From assembly GCA_020024515.1 (NCBI GenBank), contig JAHHTR010000006.1, positions 1 through 37,931 of the forward strand: a stretch of DNA of 37,931 nucleotides, read 5' to 3'. The notes beneath the pieces are model-generated. The model was not told the origin of the DNA. It ran no database searches and was given only the letters and a program-made list of their open reading frames with translations. The position numbers were made by a program, and so were the translations under genes. This document shows, one piece after another, positions 1 to 8,664 of this stretch. This stretch comes from Angelakisella sp. (lineage in GTDB: Bacteria; Bacillota; Clostridia; Oscillospirales; Ruminococcaceae). Positions within the stretch are counted from its first letter, which is position 1; the number at the start of each line of letters is the position of its first letter.

Positions 1-21
1 CAAACTAACATCTGTTTAAAA

Positions 22-72
22 GTCTGTTGATTTTGTTTATAAAAAATCTTTTTTAAAATAAAATCAACAGAC
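22..72. repeat. 13-bp perfect inverted repeat, possible terminator or element end
   Basis: GTCTGTTGATTTT at 22-34 is matched exactly by AAAATCAACAGAC at 60-72, with 25 bases between. Inside the loop, AAAAAA (41-46) and TTTTTT (49-54) form a second nested pair. A partial extra copy of TCTGTT lies at 11-16. No clear U-tract follows on the plus strand. It could end a gene lying left of the window or be a small mobile-element remnant. Confidence 0.5.
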
Positions 73-274
73 AGCAATATATAAAAAACTATATAATAAC
101 CAAATATAATATAAAAAGAACACTTTTAACACACATTCATTTCTTTTGTTAAAAAAACAATAAAAATCGACTTTTTATATTTTTACAAAAAAACTTTTTT
201 AACACTATTATGTTTTATAATTTTTATCTTGTGACAGCAATGAATAAACAAAAACTATAAATAACAATTATAAC

Positions 275-304
275 TTGATATTAAAATGGTTTTTGTGTTA
301 TTAT
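275..304 (+). promoter_or_regulatory. Probable sigma-A promoter of the recX operon
   Basis: TTGATA (275-280) and TATTAT (299-304) are separated by 18 bases and lie about 50 bases before the recX start. The boxes resemble the housekeeping consensus, but such AT-rich DNA gives chance matches. Confidence 0.4.
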
Positions 305-352
305 ATTGTAGATAACGTAACTAAAATATAATATTTTTAGGAGATAATTTTT

Positions 353-961
353 TTGAAAATAACAGATATACAAAAGACAAAAAAGGGCAGATATTCTATC
401 TTTGCAGATGGTGAATTTCTTTTTTCCATACACAAAGATACTTATTTGACAACAGATATTTCCGCAAACAAAGAAATGAGTGTCGAAGAATTGGAAGAGC
501 TGCGTACAAATGATGAATTTTATTCTTGCAAGCAAACCGCACTGAATATACTTTCGGCTGCCGCAAAAAGCACAGGTGTACTTCGTGATAAACTCTTGCA
601 ATTTTACAGTGAAGATGCTGTTGAAAATACCATCGAAAGAATGACAGAGCTTAATTTACTTGATGACTACGACTATGCACGCCGACTTACACTCGACTAC
701 ATAAACTTGCGTGGATACAGTAAACAACGCATAAAGACAGAACTCTACAAAAAGAAAATTGACAAAGACATCATAGAAGATGTTTTGACAGAATGTGAAG
801 AATTTGATGAAACAGCTCCTATTATTGCTCTTATACAAAAAAAATACAGTAATAAAATACAGACACGTGAAGATTTGCACAAAACAATTCTTGCTTTGCA
901 ACGACGTGGCTTTTTATATGAAGACATAAAAACCGCATTAAATATAATAGAGGAGATGTGA
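353..961 (+). CDS. recX: RecX-type regulatory protein
   Basis: This 202-residue protein matches the RecX family, which binds RecA filaments and modulates recombination and the SOS response. The middle and C-terminal parts show the family's three-helix repeats, for example 'DDYDYARRLTLDYINLRGYS', followed by basic helices and a terminal 'LQRRGFLYEDI' block. The N-terminal ~50 residues form the extra beta-rich segment common in Firmicutes RecX ('GRYSIFADGEFLFSI'). Translation starts at TTG, 8 bases after AGGAGA (339-344). It is the first gene of a rightward run and its stop overlaps the GTG start of the next gene by four bases, so the two are probably translationally coupled. recA is not in the window. 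Confidence 0.88.
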   Translation: MKITDIQKTKKGRYSIFADGEFLFSIHKDTYLTTDISANKEMSVEELEELRTNDEFYSCKQTALNILSAAAKSTGVLRDKLLQFYSEDAVENTIERMTELNLLDDYDYARRLTLDYINLRGYSKQRIKTELYKKKIDKDIIEDVLTECEEFDETAPIIALIQKKYSNKIQTREDLHKTILALQRRGFLYEDIKTALNIIEEM

Positions 962-1791
962 TTGACATAAAAAACTTTTACAAAGAAATCACTCTTAATA
1001 ACAATAAAAGTTACAAAGGTATTTATTTTTTTAAAGCAACAGTAATTATAATAGGAATATTGTGTTTAATATCCTCAATACTGCCACTCACTTTATATAA
1101 TGTTTTTAACCAAGGAAGCATTGCTCTGTTAATAATTTCTGCTCTATTTTTTATTTACGCTATCTTTTTGTCCCCAAAAAATCTAAAATACAGTGCATGG
1201 AGAAATAATAGATTTGAGTTTCGTATGCTCAGAATATTATCGATATTTATGGGAATTTGCGTAGCTATTGAAGTTATGTTTACCTGTTTTATGATATATA
1301 AATCCATTAAAAAACCACCGCAAAACAGTAACGCAACAGCTATTGTTATGGGGTGCGCAACATTTAACGGTAAGCCGTCAAATATGCTTTACTATCGCTT
1401 AAATGCCGCCAAAAAATATTTAGATAAAAATCCACAAGCAAAAGTAATTGTCAGTGGCGGAATAACAAAAAACGATACCGTTACGCAGGCAAAAGTTATG
1501 GAACAGTGGCTACTGAATAACGGTATTGATAAATCAAGAATTTTTGCTGAACACAGTGCAACCGATACAGATACAAATATAAAGTTATCAAAAGAAATTA
1601 TCGAAAAAGAAAATTTAAGTCATGATGCAGTAATCGTTACAGATAGCTTTCATCAGGCACGCAGTGTTATCTATGCCGAAAAATATGGCTTAAATCCGTC
1701 TTCTGTTTCCTCATTTACTCCACCGCTCATGTATCCGATATATTTTATCAGAGAACAAATGGGAATCATAGAAGCCTATCTATTTTCATAA
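958..1791 (+). CDS. DUF218/YdcF (SanA-like) membrane protein
   Basis: The protein has 277 residues. About the first 115 hold three hydrophobic segments (roughly residues 25-45, 52-70 and 90-115). The remainder is a DUF218/YdcF domain starting at 'ATAIVMGCATFNGKPS' with the family blocks 'KVIVSGG' and 'AVIVTDSFHQARS'. The family includes SanA and ElyC, linked to envelope integrity, but the reaction is not established, so function is left open. The GTG start lies inside the recX stop (GTGA overlap) with AGGAG five bases upstream of the overlap, indicating coupling to recX. The next gene, rimO, follows after 61 bases. Similar proteins are usually annotated only as YdcF family. Confidence 0.8.
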   Translation: MIDIKNFYKEITLNNNKSYKGIYFFKATVIIIGILCLISSILPLTLYNVFNQGSIALLIISALFFIYAIFLSPKNLKYSAWRNNRFEFRMLRILSIFMGICVAIEVMFTCFMIYKSIKKPPQNSNATAIVMGCATFNGKPSNMLYYRLNAAKKYLDKNPQAKVIVSGGITKNDTVTQAKVMEQWLLNNGIDKSRIFAEHSATDTDTNIKLSKEIIEKENLSHDAVIVTDSFHQARSVIYAEKYGLNPSSVSSFTPPLMYPIYFIREQMGIIEAYLFS

Positions 1792-1852
1792 TAAATATTT
1801 TTTAATCAAAAAAATACCCTAAAATATTAAAATAATAAGGAGAAAAATATAT

Positions 1853-3178
1853 ATGAACAATATAAAAATAGGAATGGTTAGTCTAGGCTGTTCAAAAAAC
1901 CAATATGACGCAGAAATGATGCTATATGTTATACGTAAAAACGGTTGGGAAATTGTAAGTGATCCCGAAGAAGGCGATGCGGTAATAATAAATACCTGTG
2001 GATTTATTGAGAGTGCAAAGCAAGAAGCTATTGATACAATACTTGAATTTTGCGAACTGAAAAAAGAAGGACAAGTAAAAGCTGTTATAGTTACAGGTTG
2101 CCTTGCAGAAAGATATCAAGATGAGCTATATCAACAAATTCCTGAAATAGATGTTGTTTTGGGTATTGGCAGTAACAATAAAATAATTGAAAATATTGAA
2201 AAATCCCTTGAAGGCAAAAAAATACAGAGCTATGGTGAAAAGACTTCACTATGTCTTGAAGGTGACAGAATCCTTATAGGAGCATCTCATTTTGCCTATG
2301 TGAAAATTTCCGAAGGTTGCGACAATAAATGTGCCTACTGCGCTATACCTATGATTCGTGGAGGATTTCGCTCACGTAAAATAGAAAATATCGTGGAAGA
2401 AGTTAAAACTCTTGCAAGTCGTGGTGTAAAAGAAGTAAATATTGTTGCGCAAGACACAAGCAAATACGGTTTTGATTTATACGGAAAATATATGTTACCT
2501 GAACTTCTGAAAGAAGTATGTAAGGTTGACGGTATTGTATGGGTAAGAGTACTATATTGCTACCCTGACAAAATTACCGATGAACTTCTTGAAGTAATGG
2601 CAAATGAAGAAAAGATAGTTAAATATCTTGATATTCCAATACAACACTGCAACGGTAAAGTTTTGAGAGAAATGAACCGTCCCGGAAACAAAGAAACTCT
2701 ACTTAGCCTTGTTCACAAAATAAGAGAAAAACTCCCTGATGTTGTTTTAAGAACTACTCTTATTGCAGGATTTCCTGGCGAAACAGACGAAGAGTTTGAA
2801 GAACTTTGTGAGTTTGTAAAAGAAAGCAAATTTGAGCGTTTGGGCTGCTTTGCATACAGTCAGGAAGAAAACACCGTTGCAGGTGAAAGAACTGACCAAA
2901 TAGACGAAGAAATTCGTCAAAAACGTGCAGAATTAATAATGGAAGTTCAAAGTGATATTGCCTTTAAAATAGCAGAAAATCAAATAGGCAAAGAACTGCT
3001 TGTTATGGTAGAAGATAAAGGTAGCGAAGGCTACTATGGCAGAAGCTATATGGACGCACCTGATATTGATACTCGCGTATATTTTAAATCAAACAATATT
3101 TACAGAGCAGGCGACTTTGTTAAGATTAAAGTTACAGAAACCTTTGAATATGACCTTATTGGTACAGTTGTAGAATAA
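1853..3178 (+). CDS. rimO: Ribosomal protein S12 methylthiotransferase RimO
   Basis: RimO is a radical-SAM enzyme that adds a methylthio group to an aspartate of ribosomal protein S12. At 441 residues it is full length. The N-terminal UPF0004 domain carries C13, C49 and C83, which ligate the auxiliary [4Fe-4S] cluster ('SLGCSKNQ', 'INTCGF', 'TGCLAER'). The radical-SAM motif C156-x3-C160-x2-C163 ('CDNKCAYCAIP') follows, and a TRAM domain occupies about residues 375-441. 'SLGCSKN' and 'CAIPMIRGGFRSR' favour RimO over its tRNA-modifying paralogue MiaB. The start is an ATG about 10 bases after AAGGAG. Clostridia often carry rimO directly before pgsA, as here. Confidence 0.95.
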   Translation: MNNIKIGMVSLGCSKNQYDAEMMLYVIRKNGWEIVSDPEEGDAVIINTCGFIESAKQEAIDTILEFCELKKEGQVKAVIVTGCLAERYQDELYQQIPEIDVVLGIGSNNKIIENIEKSLEGKKIQSYGEKTSLCLEGDRILIGASHFAYVKISEGCDNKCAYCAIPMIRGGFRSRKIENIVEEVKTLASRGVKEVNIVAQDTSKYGFDLYGKYMLPELLKEVCKVDGIVWVRVLYCYPDKITDELLEVMANEEKIVKYLDIPIQHCNGKVLREMNRPGNKETLLSLVHKIREKLPDVVLRTTLIAGFPGETDEEFEELCEFVKESKFERLGCFAYSQEENTVAGERTDQIDEEIRQKRAELIMEVQSDIAFKIAENQIGKELLVMVEDKGSEGYYGRSYMDAPDIDTRVYFKSNNIYRAGDFVKIKVTETFEYDLIGTVVE

Positions 3179-3206
3179 ACAATATTTTTAAAGGAGACAA
3201 CAAATA

Positions 3207-3806
3207 ATGAAAAAAATGAATTTGCCCAATCAACTTACTATTTTAAGAACTGCTATGGTTCCTATATTTCTTTTATTTATGTTTTTGCCAATAAAGCATA
3301 ATTATCTATATGCCTTTATTATATTTGCTTTTGCATCTATTACCGACGCATTGGACGGTATGATTGCACGCAAATATAACTTAATAACAAACTTTGGCAA
3401 ATTTATGGATCCACTTGCCGATAAAATACTTACTATAAGTGCTTTTATTGCTCTTATCCCAGTTGCTGTTGAATTAAATGTAAGTACTCTTTTTGTTATT
3501 GCTGTTGTCATCATTATTTCCCGTGAACTTGCAGTGACAGGTTTTCGTATACTTGCAGCCGATAACAAAATCGTTATAGCTGCTGATATTTGGGGCAAAA
3601 TAAAGACAGTTTTGCAAATGGTATGGATATGCTATACACTGCTTTTTTTGTGGGTAACCCAAGAATTTTCGGCGCTTAATGACTCTTTAATGAGAGTTCT
3701 TACAGCAATCTTTTACTATGGTATAATCCTGCTTGCTGTTGTAACATTTATTTCAGGTGCAAGATATATTTTAAATAATAGAAAGGTATTAACAGAATCT
3801 AAATAA
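3207..3806 (+). CDS. pgsA: CDP-diacylglycerol-glycerol-3-phosphate 3-phosphatidyltransferase
   Basis: PgsA makes phosphatidylglycerolphosphate from CDP-diacylglycerol and glycerol-3-phosphate, the committed step to phosphatidylglycerol in the membrane. The 199-residue protein shows the full CDP-alcohol phosphotransferase signature: D50-G51-x2-A54-R55-x8-G64-x3-D68-x3-D72 ('DGMIARKYN' then 'GKFMDPLAD'). Several hydrophobic helices surround it. The ATG is preceded by AAGGAG with suitable spacing. It lies 28 bases after rimO and is followed by the MATE gene after two bases, so the three are likely one transcript. Confidence 0.94.
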   Translation: MKKMNLPNQLTILRTAMVPIFLLFMFLPIKHNYLYAFIIFAFASITDALDGMIARKYNLITNFGKFMDPLADKILTISAFIALIPVAVELNVSTLFVIAVVIIISRELAVTGFRILAADNKIVIAADIWGKIKTVLQMVWICYTLLFLWVTQEFSALNDSLMRVLTAIFYYGIILLAVVTFISGARYILNNRKVLTESK

Positions 3807-3808
3807 AT

Positions 3809-5176
3809 ATGTTTAAATCTCTTGAAATATTCAAAGATACAAAAATAAAGAAAACTATGATAAGCATTGCTGTACCGATAGCACTTCAAAACCTAATAAC
3901 CTATTTTACTGGACTTATGGATACACTAATGCTCGGTAATTTAGGTGAGGTTGAGCTATCCTCCGCAACTATTGCCAATCAATATACTATGATATTAATG
4001 GGACTAAGTTTTGGTATAGCCAGTGGTACCAATGTTTTGCTTGCTCAATATTGGGGCAAGCAAGACAAAAAGTCTATGAAAAGTATTTTATCCATAACTT
4101 ATCTTATAACTATCGTAATAGCAATTTTATTCTTTATCCCGGCAGTTATCTCTCCAACAACGGTTATGAAAATTTTTACTGATGATATTGATGTTATTAA
4201 TATAGGTGCCATATATCTTAAATACGTATGTTTTTCGTATATATCAATGGCACTAAGTAATGTTATACTAATGACTCTACGTTCTATGGGTACAGTAAAA
4301 ATATCCATTGTGGTTTATCTGACATCACTAATACTAAATACTTTCTTAAACTGGGTACTTATATTTGGTAAACTGGGATTTACAGCTATGGGTGTTCGTG
4401 GCGCGGCTATTGCAACAGTAATTGCACGTACAGTCGAAATTTTAATTGCAGTTATATTTATGTTCTGCGGTTTTGAAAAACATTTGCAAATGCGTTTAAT
4501 CAATATATTTAAATTCGATGTATCATTTATAAAAGATATATCGAAGACAGTTTTCCCTGTTATATTAAACGAATTTTTGTGGAGTAGTGGCAACAGTGGA
4601 CTTATGATGATAATGGGTAGAATGAGCCGTGGTTTTGTAACAGCGGCAAGTATTACAAACGTAACTGTTCAGTTTGCGCAGATAATAACTATTGGTATCA
4701 GTAATGCCTGTGCTGTTATTATCGGGAATATTATAGGTGAAGAAAAATATGATGAGGCAAAAACTTTTGCAAACGGTATGGTTACACTAAGTATCTTTAT
4801 CGGAGTTCTTGCTGCTTCTATAATTTTCTTTATCCGTCCTTTCATCATTTCGCTATATAATATAACACCAGAAACCTACGAAATAGCTATGGCTGTAATG
4901 GGGGTTTCAACATTCATTGTATTTTGTCAAACACAGGCTATCGTTCATATGATGGGAATACTTCGCGGTGGCGGAGACATTCACTTTGTACTAGTTTGTG
5001 ATATTATATTCTTGTGGATATGCGCATTACCTATCGGTGCTTTTACAGGCTTATATTTAAAACTTGCCCCACATATTGTATTTTTGATACTGAAATCTGA
5101 CGAACTATTAAAAATAATATTCAGTACAATAAGGATAAAAAGCGGACTTTGGGTAAAAAATTTAACCAGACAATGA
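3809..5176 (+). CDS. MATE family multidrug/cation antiporter
   Basis: This is a 455-residue polytopic protein with about twelve hydrophobic helices, which is the usual MATE size. Family blocks include 'IAVPIALQNLITYFTGLMDTLM' near the N-terminus (shown by position 17-38 of the protein), the 'MGVRGAAIATVIAR' block before mid-protein and 'EEKYDEAKTFANG' between the two halves. MATE proteins export drugs or metabolites using Na+ or H+ gradients; the substrate cannot be read from sequence. The ATG starts two bases after the pgsA stop and no good Shine-Dalgarno sequence is visible, so translation probably depends on coupling to pgsA. A strong terminator follows 100 bases downstream. Confidence 0.9.
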   Translation: MFKSLEIFKDTKIKKTMISIAVPIALQNLITYFTGLMDTLMLGNLGEVELSSATIANQYTMILMGLSFGIASGTNVLLAQYWGKQDKKSMKSILSITYLITIVIAILFFIPAVISPTTVMKIFTDDIDVINIGAIYLKYVCFSYISMALSNVILMTLRSMGTVKISIVVYLTSLILNTFLNWVLIFGKLGFTAMGVRGAAIATVIARTVEILIAVIFMFCGFEKHLQMRLINIFKFDVSFIKDISKTVFPVILNEFLWSSGNSGLMMIMGRMSRGFVTAASITNVTVQFAQIITIGISNACAVIIGNIIGEEKYDEAKTFANGMVTLSIFIGVLAASIIFFIRPFIISLYNITPETYEIAMAVMGVSTFIVFCQTQAIVHMMGILRGGGDIHFVLVCDIIFLWICALPIGAFTGLYLKLAPHIVFLILKSDELLKIIFSTIRIKSGLWVKNLTRQ

Positions 5177-5279
5177 CAAAATCACAAAAGTTTTCTCTTT
5201 TTCCTTAAAAGGCAAAATTCACTTTCAAAAATTGAGTAAAGCTTTTATAAATTTATCAACTTTTCAAAACAATACTGCA

Positions 5280-5329
5280 ACAGGACTAAATCTCACCATA
5301 AGATTCAGTCCTGTTTTTTTATTTTTTTA
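5280..5329 (+). terminator. Rho-independent terminator of the recX-MATE operon
   Basis: A 14-bp stem with one mismatch (5280-5293 with 5301-5314) and a 7-base loop is followed by TTTTTT, A and a further seven Ts. It ends the rightward operon. It also overlaps the 3' end of the convergent symporter gene, whose stop codon is at 5305-5307. Confidence 0.88.
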
Positions 5330-6570
5330 TGTAATAATGTAATCGCTATTAAATTTGGTACTGCCATAAATAAATTTAATATATCGGATAAATTCCATAC
5401 AAAAGACATATCAAAAAAAGCACCGATAACTATGAATATACAAAATACAGTTTTATAAATCAGTGTTTTTCCCTCACCAAAAAGATACTCACAACACTTG
5501 CAACCATAAAAGCACCAGCCAAGTATACTTGTATATGCAAATACAACTATACAAACAGATAATAAAAATACAGATATTGTATCACCGAAAACTTGCGACA
5601 TCGCAAAAGTTACAGGCATTTCCGCATTTTGTAAGCCTACCTTGTCACTGCAAGTAAGCACAACAAGTGCTGTTACTGTGCACATAACTATTGTGTCGGC
5701 AAATACTTCAAAAATACCATATAGACCTTGTATATGTGGCGTACTTCCATTTGATGAGCCATGTGCAATAGGACTTGAACCCATTCCCGCCTCATTCGAA
5801 AAAATACCGCGAGAAAAACCAAGTCTCACTGCCATTGAAAAACTATACCCAATAACACCACCAACTGTACTTTTAAATGAAAAAGCCTGTGTCAAAATAT
5901 CATAAAAAGCTCGTGGTAATAAACTTATATTTTTAAATAGAACTATGCCGGACATTATCATATATACCAATGTCATAAGTGGCACAAGTTTTGCTGTAAA
6001 TGTTCCTGTACTTGTATAATCAGCTATACACACTAAACATACTGGAACAAACAAAAATAAAGAGGTTACTATCGGACTGATATTATAACCAGACTCAATT
6101 TGTGTTGTTACAGCATTCACCTGTGTAATATTGCCTATACCAAACGAAGAAATAACCGTACCTATTGCAAATATTACGGCAAGCCCCCTGTAATTTCTGC
6201 CAAGTCCTTTTTCTATATAGTACATAGGACCACCGCTGACCACTTTTCGGCTGTTTTGCTGTTTATAGTATACAGCAAGATATACCTCAACATACTTAAT
6301 AACCATCCCCAAAAATGCACTTATCCACATCCAAAATACAGCTCCCGCACCTCCTATTACGATAGCTGCACCTACACCCACAATATTCCCCGTACCCATT
6401 GTTCCGCCAAGAGCTGTGGAGAGAGCTTCAAATGGTGTTAAATTATTATTGCTATTTTTATTTTTTTGTGGACAAAATACTGTTTTAATTGCAAACGGTA
6501 GTTTTCTTATTTGTATAAAGTCCAATTTAAATGTATAATATACTCCCACAAAAGCAAGCAAAACCACCAT
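5305..6570 (-). CDS. Sodium:alanine/glycine symporter (AGCS family)
   Basis: This integral membrane amino-acid carrier, with about ten helices, has the AGCS signatures 'GGTMGTGNIVGVGAAIVIGG' and 'GLGRNYRGLAVIF', plus 'FSRGIFSNEAGMGSSPIAH'. The coordinates give the first ATG (421 residues), but the family N-terminus is longer. Reading upstream in frame gives IEKFLTFINTYLWGKA before MVVLL, which matches the usual start of these proteins (Met-Glu... 'IN..VWG'). The first codon after the in-frame stop is ATA (6616-6618), preceded by GGTGAT. Translation may therefore start at AUA, or the native ATG has mutated. The gene stands alone, convergent with the MATE gene and divergent from tsaE. Confidence 0.9.
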   Translation of the reverse strand: MVVLLAFVGVYYTFKLDFIQIRKLPFAIKTVFCPQKNKNSNNNLTPFEALSTALGGTMGTGNIVGVGAAIVIGGAGAVFWMWISAFLGMVIKYVEVYLAVYYKQQNSRKVVSGGPMYYIEKGLGRNYRGLAVIFAIGTVISSFGIGNITQVNAVTTQIESGYNISPIVTSLFLFVPVCLVCIADYTSTGTFTAKLVPLMTLVYMIMSGIVLFKNISLLPRAFYDILTQAFSFKSTVGGVIGYSFSMAVRLGFSRGIFSNEAGMGSSPIAHGSSNGSTPHIQGLYGIFEVFADTIVMCTVTALVVLTCSDKVGLQNAEMPVTFAMSQVFGDTISVFLLSVCIVVFAYTSILGWCFYGCKCCEYLFGEGKTLIYKTVFCIFIVIGAFFDMSFVWNLSDILNLFMAVPNLIAITLLHKKIKKQD

Positions 6571-6672
6571 TGCTTTTCCCCAAAGATATGTATTTATAAA
6601 AGTTAAAAACTTTTCTATTTATATCACCACACCACTATTAATATCACAAATTTATTTATATCTATATATTTA

Positions 6673-6701
6673 TTGTAAAATACATATTTTTATGTTATTA
6701 T
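6673..6701 (+). promoter_or_regulatory. Probable tsaE promoter
   Basis: TTGTAA (6673-6678) and TATTAT (6696-6701) have a 17-base spacer. A 16-bp perfect palindrome TTAGAAATTTTTCTAA, with 7-bp arms, follows at 6707-6722, where transcription should begin. Confidence 0.5.
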
Positions 6702-6755
6702 AAATGTTAGAAATTTTTCTAATCTAAAAAATTTTATATAAAGGGGGTACAACCA

Positions 6756-7193
6756 TTGACATATACTACAAAGAATGCCGAAGAAACTATAAAGTTTGCA
6801 GAAAAAATCGGTAAACTGCTAAAACCAAATGATATAATTGCATATAAAGGCAATATGGGTGCAGGCAAAACAACATTTACAATAGGACTTGCAAAAGGTA
6901 TGGGTCTTGATGTATGGGTATCCAGTCCAACATTTGCGCTTGTGTATGAATATGAAGGAGACATTCCCCTTTGCCATTTTGATATGTACCGTATAAATAC
7001 ATTTGATGAACTTTATTCAACAGGCTTTTTTGATTATTTGGATACAGGCAGAGTGCTTGCTATTGAATGGAGCGAAAATATAGAAGAAGCACTGCCAAAA
7101 AACTATATAACAATAGATATACAAATAAATGAAGGTGATAGCCGAACAATAACTGTACTGGGAGATGAAAGATTTGAAAATATTGGGGATTGA
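6756..7193 (+). CDS. tsaE: tRNA threonylcarbamoyladenosine biosynthesis ATPase TsaE
   Basis: TsaE is the small ATPase that works with TsaB and TsaD to make the universal t6A37 modification on ANN-decoding tRNAs. The 145-residue protein has a Walker A loop at residues 32-39 ('GNMGAGKT') followed by 'TFTIGLAKGMG', the 'SSPTFALVYEYEG' block and 'HFDMYRI'. 'VLAIEWSENIEEALP' near residue 105 is also typical. The start is TTG, 8 bases after the strong AAGGGGG site (6741-6747). Its 3' end overlaps tsaB. tsaD is not in the window. Confidence 0.94.
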   Translation: MTYTTKNAEETIKFAEKIGKLLKPNDIIAYKGNMGAGKTTFTIGLAKGMGLDVWVSSPTFALVYEYEGDIPLCHFDMYRINTFDELYSTGFFDYLDTGRVLAIEWSENIEEALPKNYITIDIQINEGDSRTITVLGDERFENIGD

Positions 7194-7878
7194 AGCATCG
7201 GCAATCAGTGTCTCTGTTGCACTTTGTCAAGATGATATAATTTTGGGTGAGTACTATCTCCATACAGGAAAAACTCACAGTCAAACACTTATGCCAATAA
7301 CAGAAGAACTGTTAAAAACCGTTGGCACAAACCTTGGTGATATAGATGCCATTGCCGTAACAACAGGCCCGGGTTCTTTCACAGGACTTCGTATAGCTTT
7401 GGCGGCAGTAAAAGGAATGGCTATGGGTAAAAATATTCCTTGTATATCTGTTTCCACACTTGAAAGCATTGCATATAACCTAAAAGGCTTTAACGGAATA
7501 GTTGCGGCTACTATGGACGCAAGATGTAATCAAGTTTATACAGCACTGTTTAAACTTGAAAATGACAATATAACAAGACTTACAGAAGATAGTGCTATAT
7601 CGCTTGATGAATTATGTGAACTTTTGCAAAACTACAAAGATACTACGATTTATGTTGCGGGAGACGGACTTAATGTAGCATACGAATACCTAAAAAACAA
7701 AAACATTGAAGTTAAAATACCTATTGCAAAATTAAGATTTCAAAACGCAACCTCTACTGCACTGATAGGCACAGAAGAATTTAAAAAGGGTAATACAATT
7801 TCATATAAAGACATAGTACCGACATACCTGCGACTACCACAGGCAGAAAGAGAACTTAATGCACGCAAAGCAAAATAA
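7174..7878 (+). CDS. tsaB: tRNA threonylcarbamoyladenosine biosynthesis protein TsaB
   Basis: TsaB is the inactive ASKHA-fold partner that forms the platform for TsaD and TsaE in t6A synthesis. Family blocks are 'LGIEASAISVSVAL', 'HTGKTHSQTLMP' and 'AVTTGPGSFTGLRIALAAVKGMA' (residues counted from the start below, about 55-77), plus 'MDARCNQVYTALF'. I prefer TTG at 7174 (234 residues) because GGGAG (7160-7164) is 9 bases upstream. The in-frame ATG at 7165 touches that site directly and would leave no spacing. The gene overlaps tsaE by about 20 bases, so the two are one transcript. No rimI follows, unlike many Firmicutes. Confidence 0.93.
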   Translation: MKILGIEASAISVSVALCQDDIILGEYYLHTGKTHSQTLMPITEELLKTVGTNLGDIDAIAVTTGPGSFTGLRIALAAVKGMAMGKNIPCISVSTLESIAYNLKGFNGIVAATMDARCNQVYTALFKLENDNITRLTEDSAISLDELCELLQNYKDTTIYVAGDGLNVAYEYLKNKNIEVKIPIAKLRFQNATSTALIGTEEFKKGNTISYKDIVPTYLRLPQAERELNARKAK

Positions 7879-7943
7879 AGTATAAACTTTTTTTGTAAAT
7901 TTATTTTTTATATATAATTAAACAAATTTTTGGAGGAAATACT

Positions 7944-8570
7944 ATGAAACCATTTATTATGGAACACCCACTTATTCAACACAAATTGACTATACTAAGA
8001 GACAAAAACACAGGTTCAAAGAATTTTCGTGATTTAACATCAGAAATAGCTACTTTAATGTGTTATGAAGCAACAAGAGATTTGTCCCTTGTTGATAAAG
8101 AAATAGAAACACCTATGTGCAAAGCTATCGGTAAAGAACTTTCAGGCAGAAAACTTGCATTTGTTCCTATTCTTCGTGCAGGTATGGGTATGCTTGAAGG
8201 TGTGCTTACTCTTGTTCCTGCTGCAAAAGTAGGTCATATAGGCCTATATCGTGACCACGAAACAGCACAACCTATTGAGTATTACTGTAAATTACCATCA
8301 GATATAGCTCAACGTGAAGTTATCGTTCTTGATCCAATGCTTGCAACAGGCGGCAGTGCAATAGATGCTATTACTCAAATAAAAGAACGTGGGGTAAAAA
8401 ACATTAAATTTATGTGTATCATAGCTGCTCCGGAAGGTATGAAAGCACTTGAAGAAGCACACCCCGACGTACAGGTATATTGTGGTGCTCTTGATGAAAA
8501 ATTAAATGAAGACAAATATATTATCCCAGGTCTTGGTGATGCAGGCGACCGTATATTTGGTACAAAATAA
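7944..8570 (+). CDS. upp: Uracil phosphoribosyltransferase
   Basis: Upp converts uracil and PRPP to UMP in pyrimidine salvage. It has 208 residues, the standard length. 'VPILRAGMGMLEG' (about 74-86) and the PRPP-binding loop 'VLDPMLATGGSAID' (about 128-141) are present. The uracil-binding region with 'YCGALDEKLNE' and the terminal 'YIIPGLGDAGDRIFGT' block follow. The ATG is spaced normally from GGAGG. The gene has 65 AT-rich bases upstream and its own terminator downstream, so it is probably monocistronic. Confidence 0.97.
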   Translation: MKPFIMEHPLIQHKLTILRDKNTGSKNFRDLTSEIATLMCYEATRDLSLVDKEIETPMCKAIGKELSGRKLAFVPILRAGMGMLEGVLTLVPAAKVGHIGLYRDHETAQPIEYYCKLPSDIAQREVIVLDPMLATGGSAIDAITQIKERGVKNIKFMCIIAAPEGMKALEEAHPDVQVYCGALDEKLNEDKYIIPGLGDAGDRIFGTK

Positions 8571-8596
8571 TTTATTATAAAATATAATAAATCATA

Positions 8597-8642
8597 AAAA
8601 GGCACTTTTCTTAAAATTTAAAAGAACAGTGCCTTTTATTTA
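8597..8642 (+). terminator. Rho-independent terminator after upp
   Basis: AAAAGGCACT (8597-8606) pairs with AGTGCCTTTT (8628-8637). The stem continues inward through TTCTT/AAGAA past one mismatch. Ts of the closing arm act as the U-tract. Confidence 0.82.
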
Positions 8643-8664
8643 TTGAAAATATGAGGATTTTAGT

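Larger units (their letters stand above)
1..352. other. AT-rich non-coding region upstream of recX
   Basis: I see no credible gene in this stretch. It is very AT-rich and holds a long inverted repeat (22-72) and a likely recX promoter (275-304). Several oligo-A and oligo-T runs lie between them. An open frame on the minus strand here has no ribosome binding site or recognisable protein and is treated as chance. Confidence 0.6.

Noticed and set aside
6321..6329. TTATCCACA, a perfect DnaA box, inside the AGCS symporter gene
   Set aside because: It lies within conserved coding sequence far from the origin and alone; expected by chance in AT-rich DNA.
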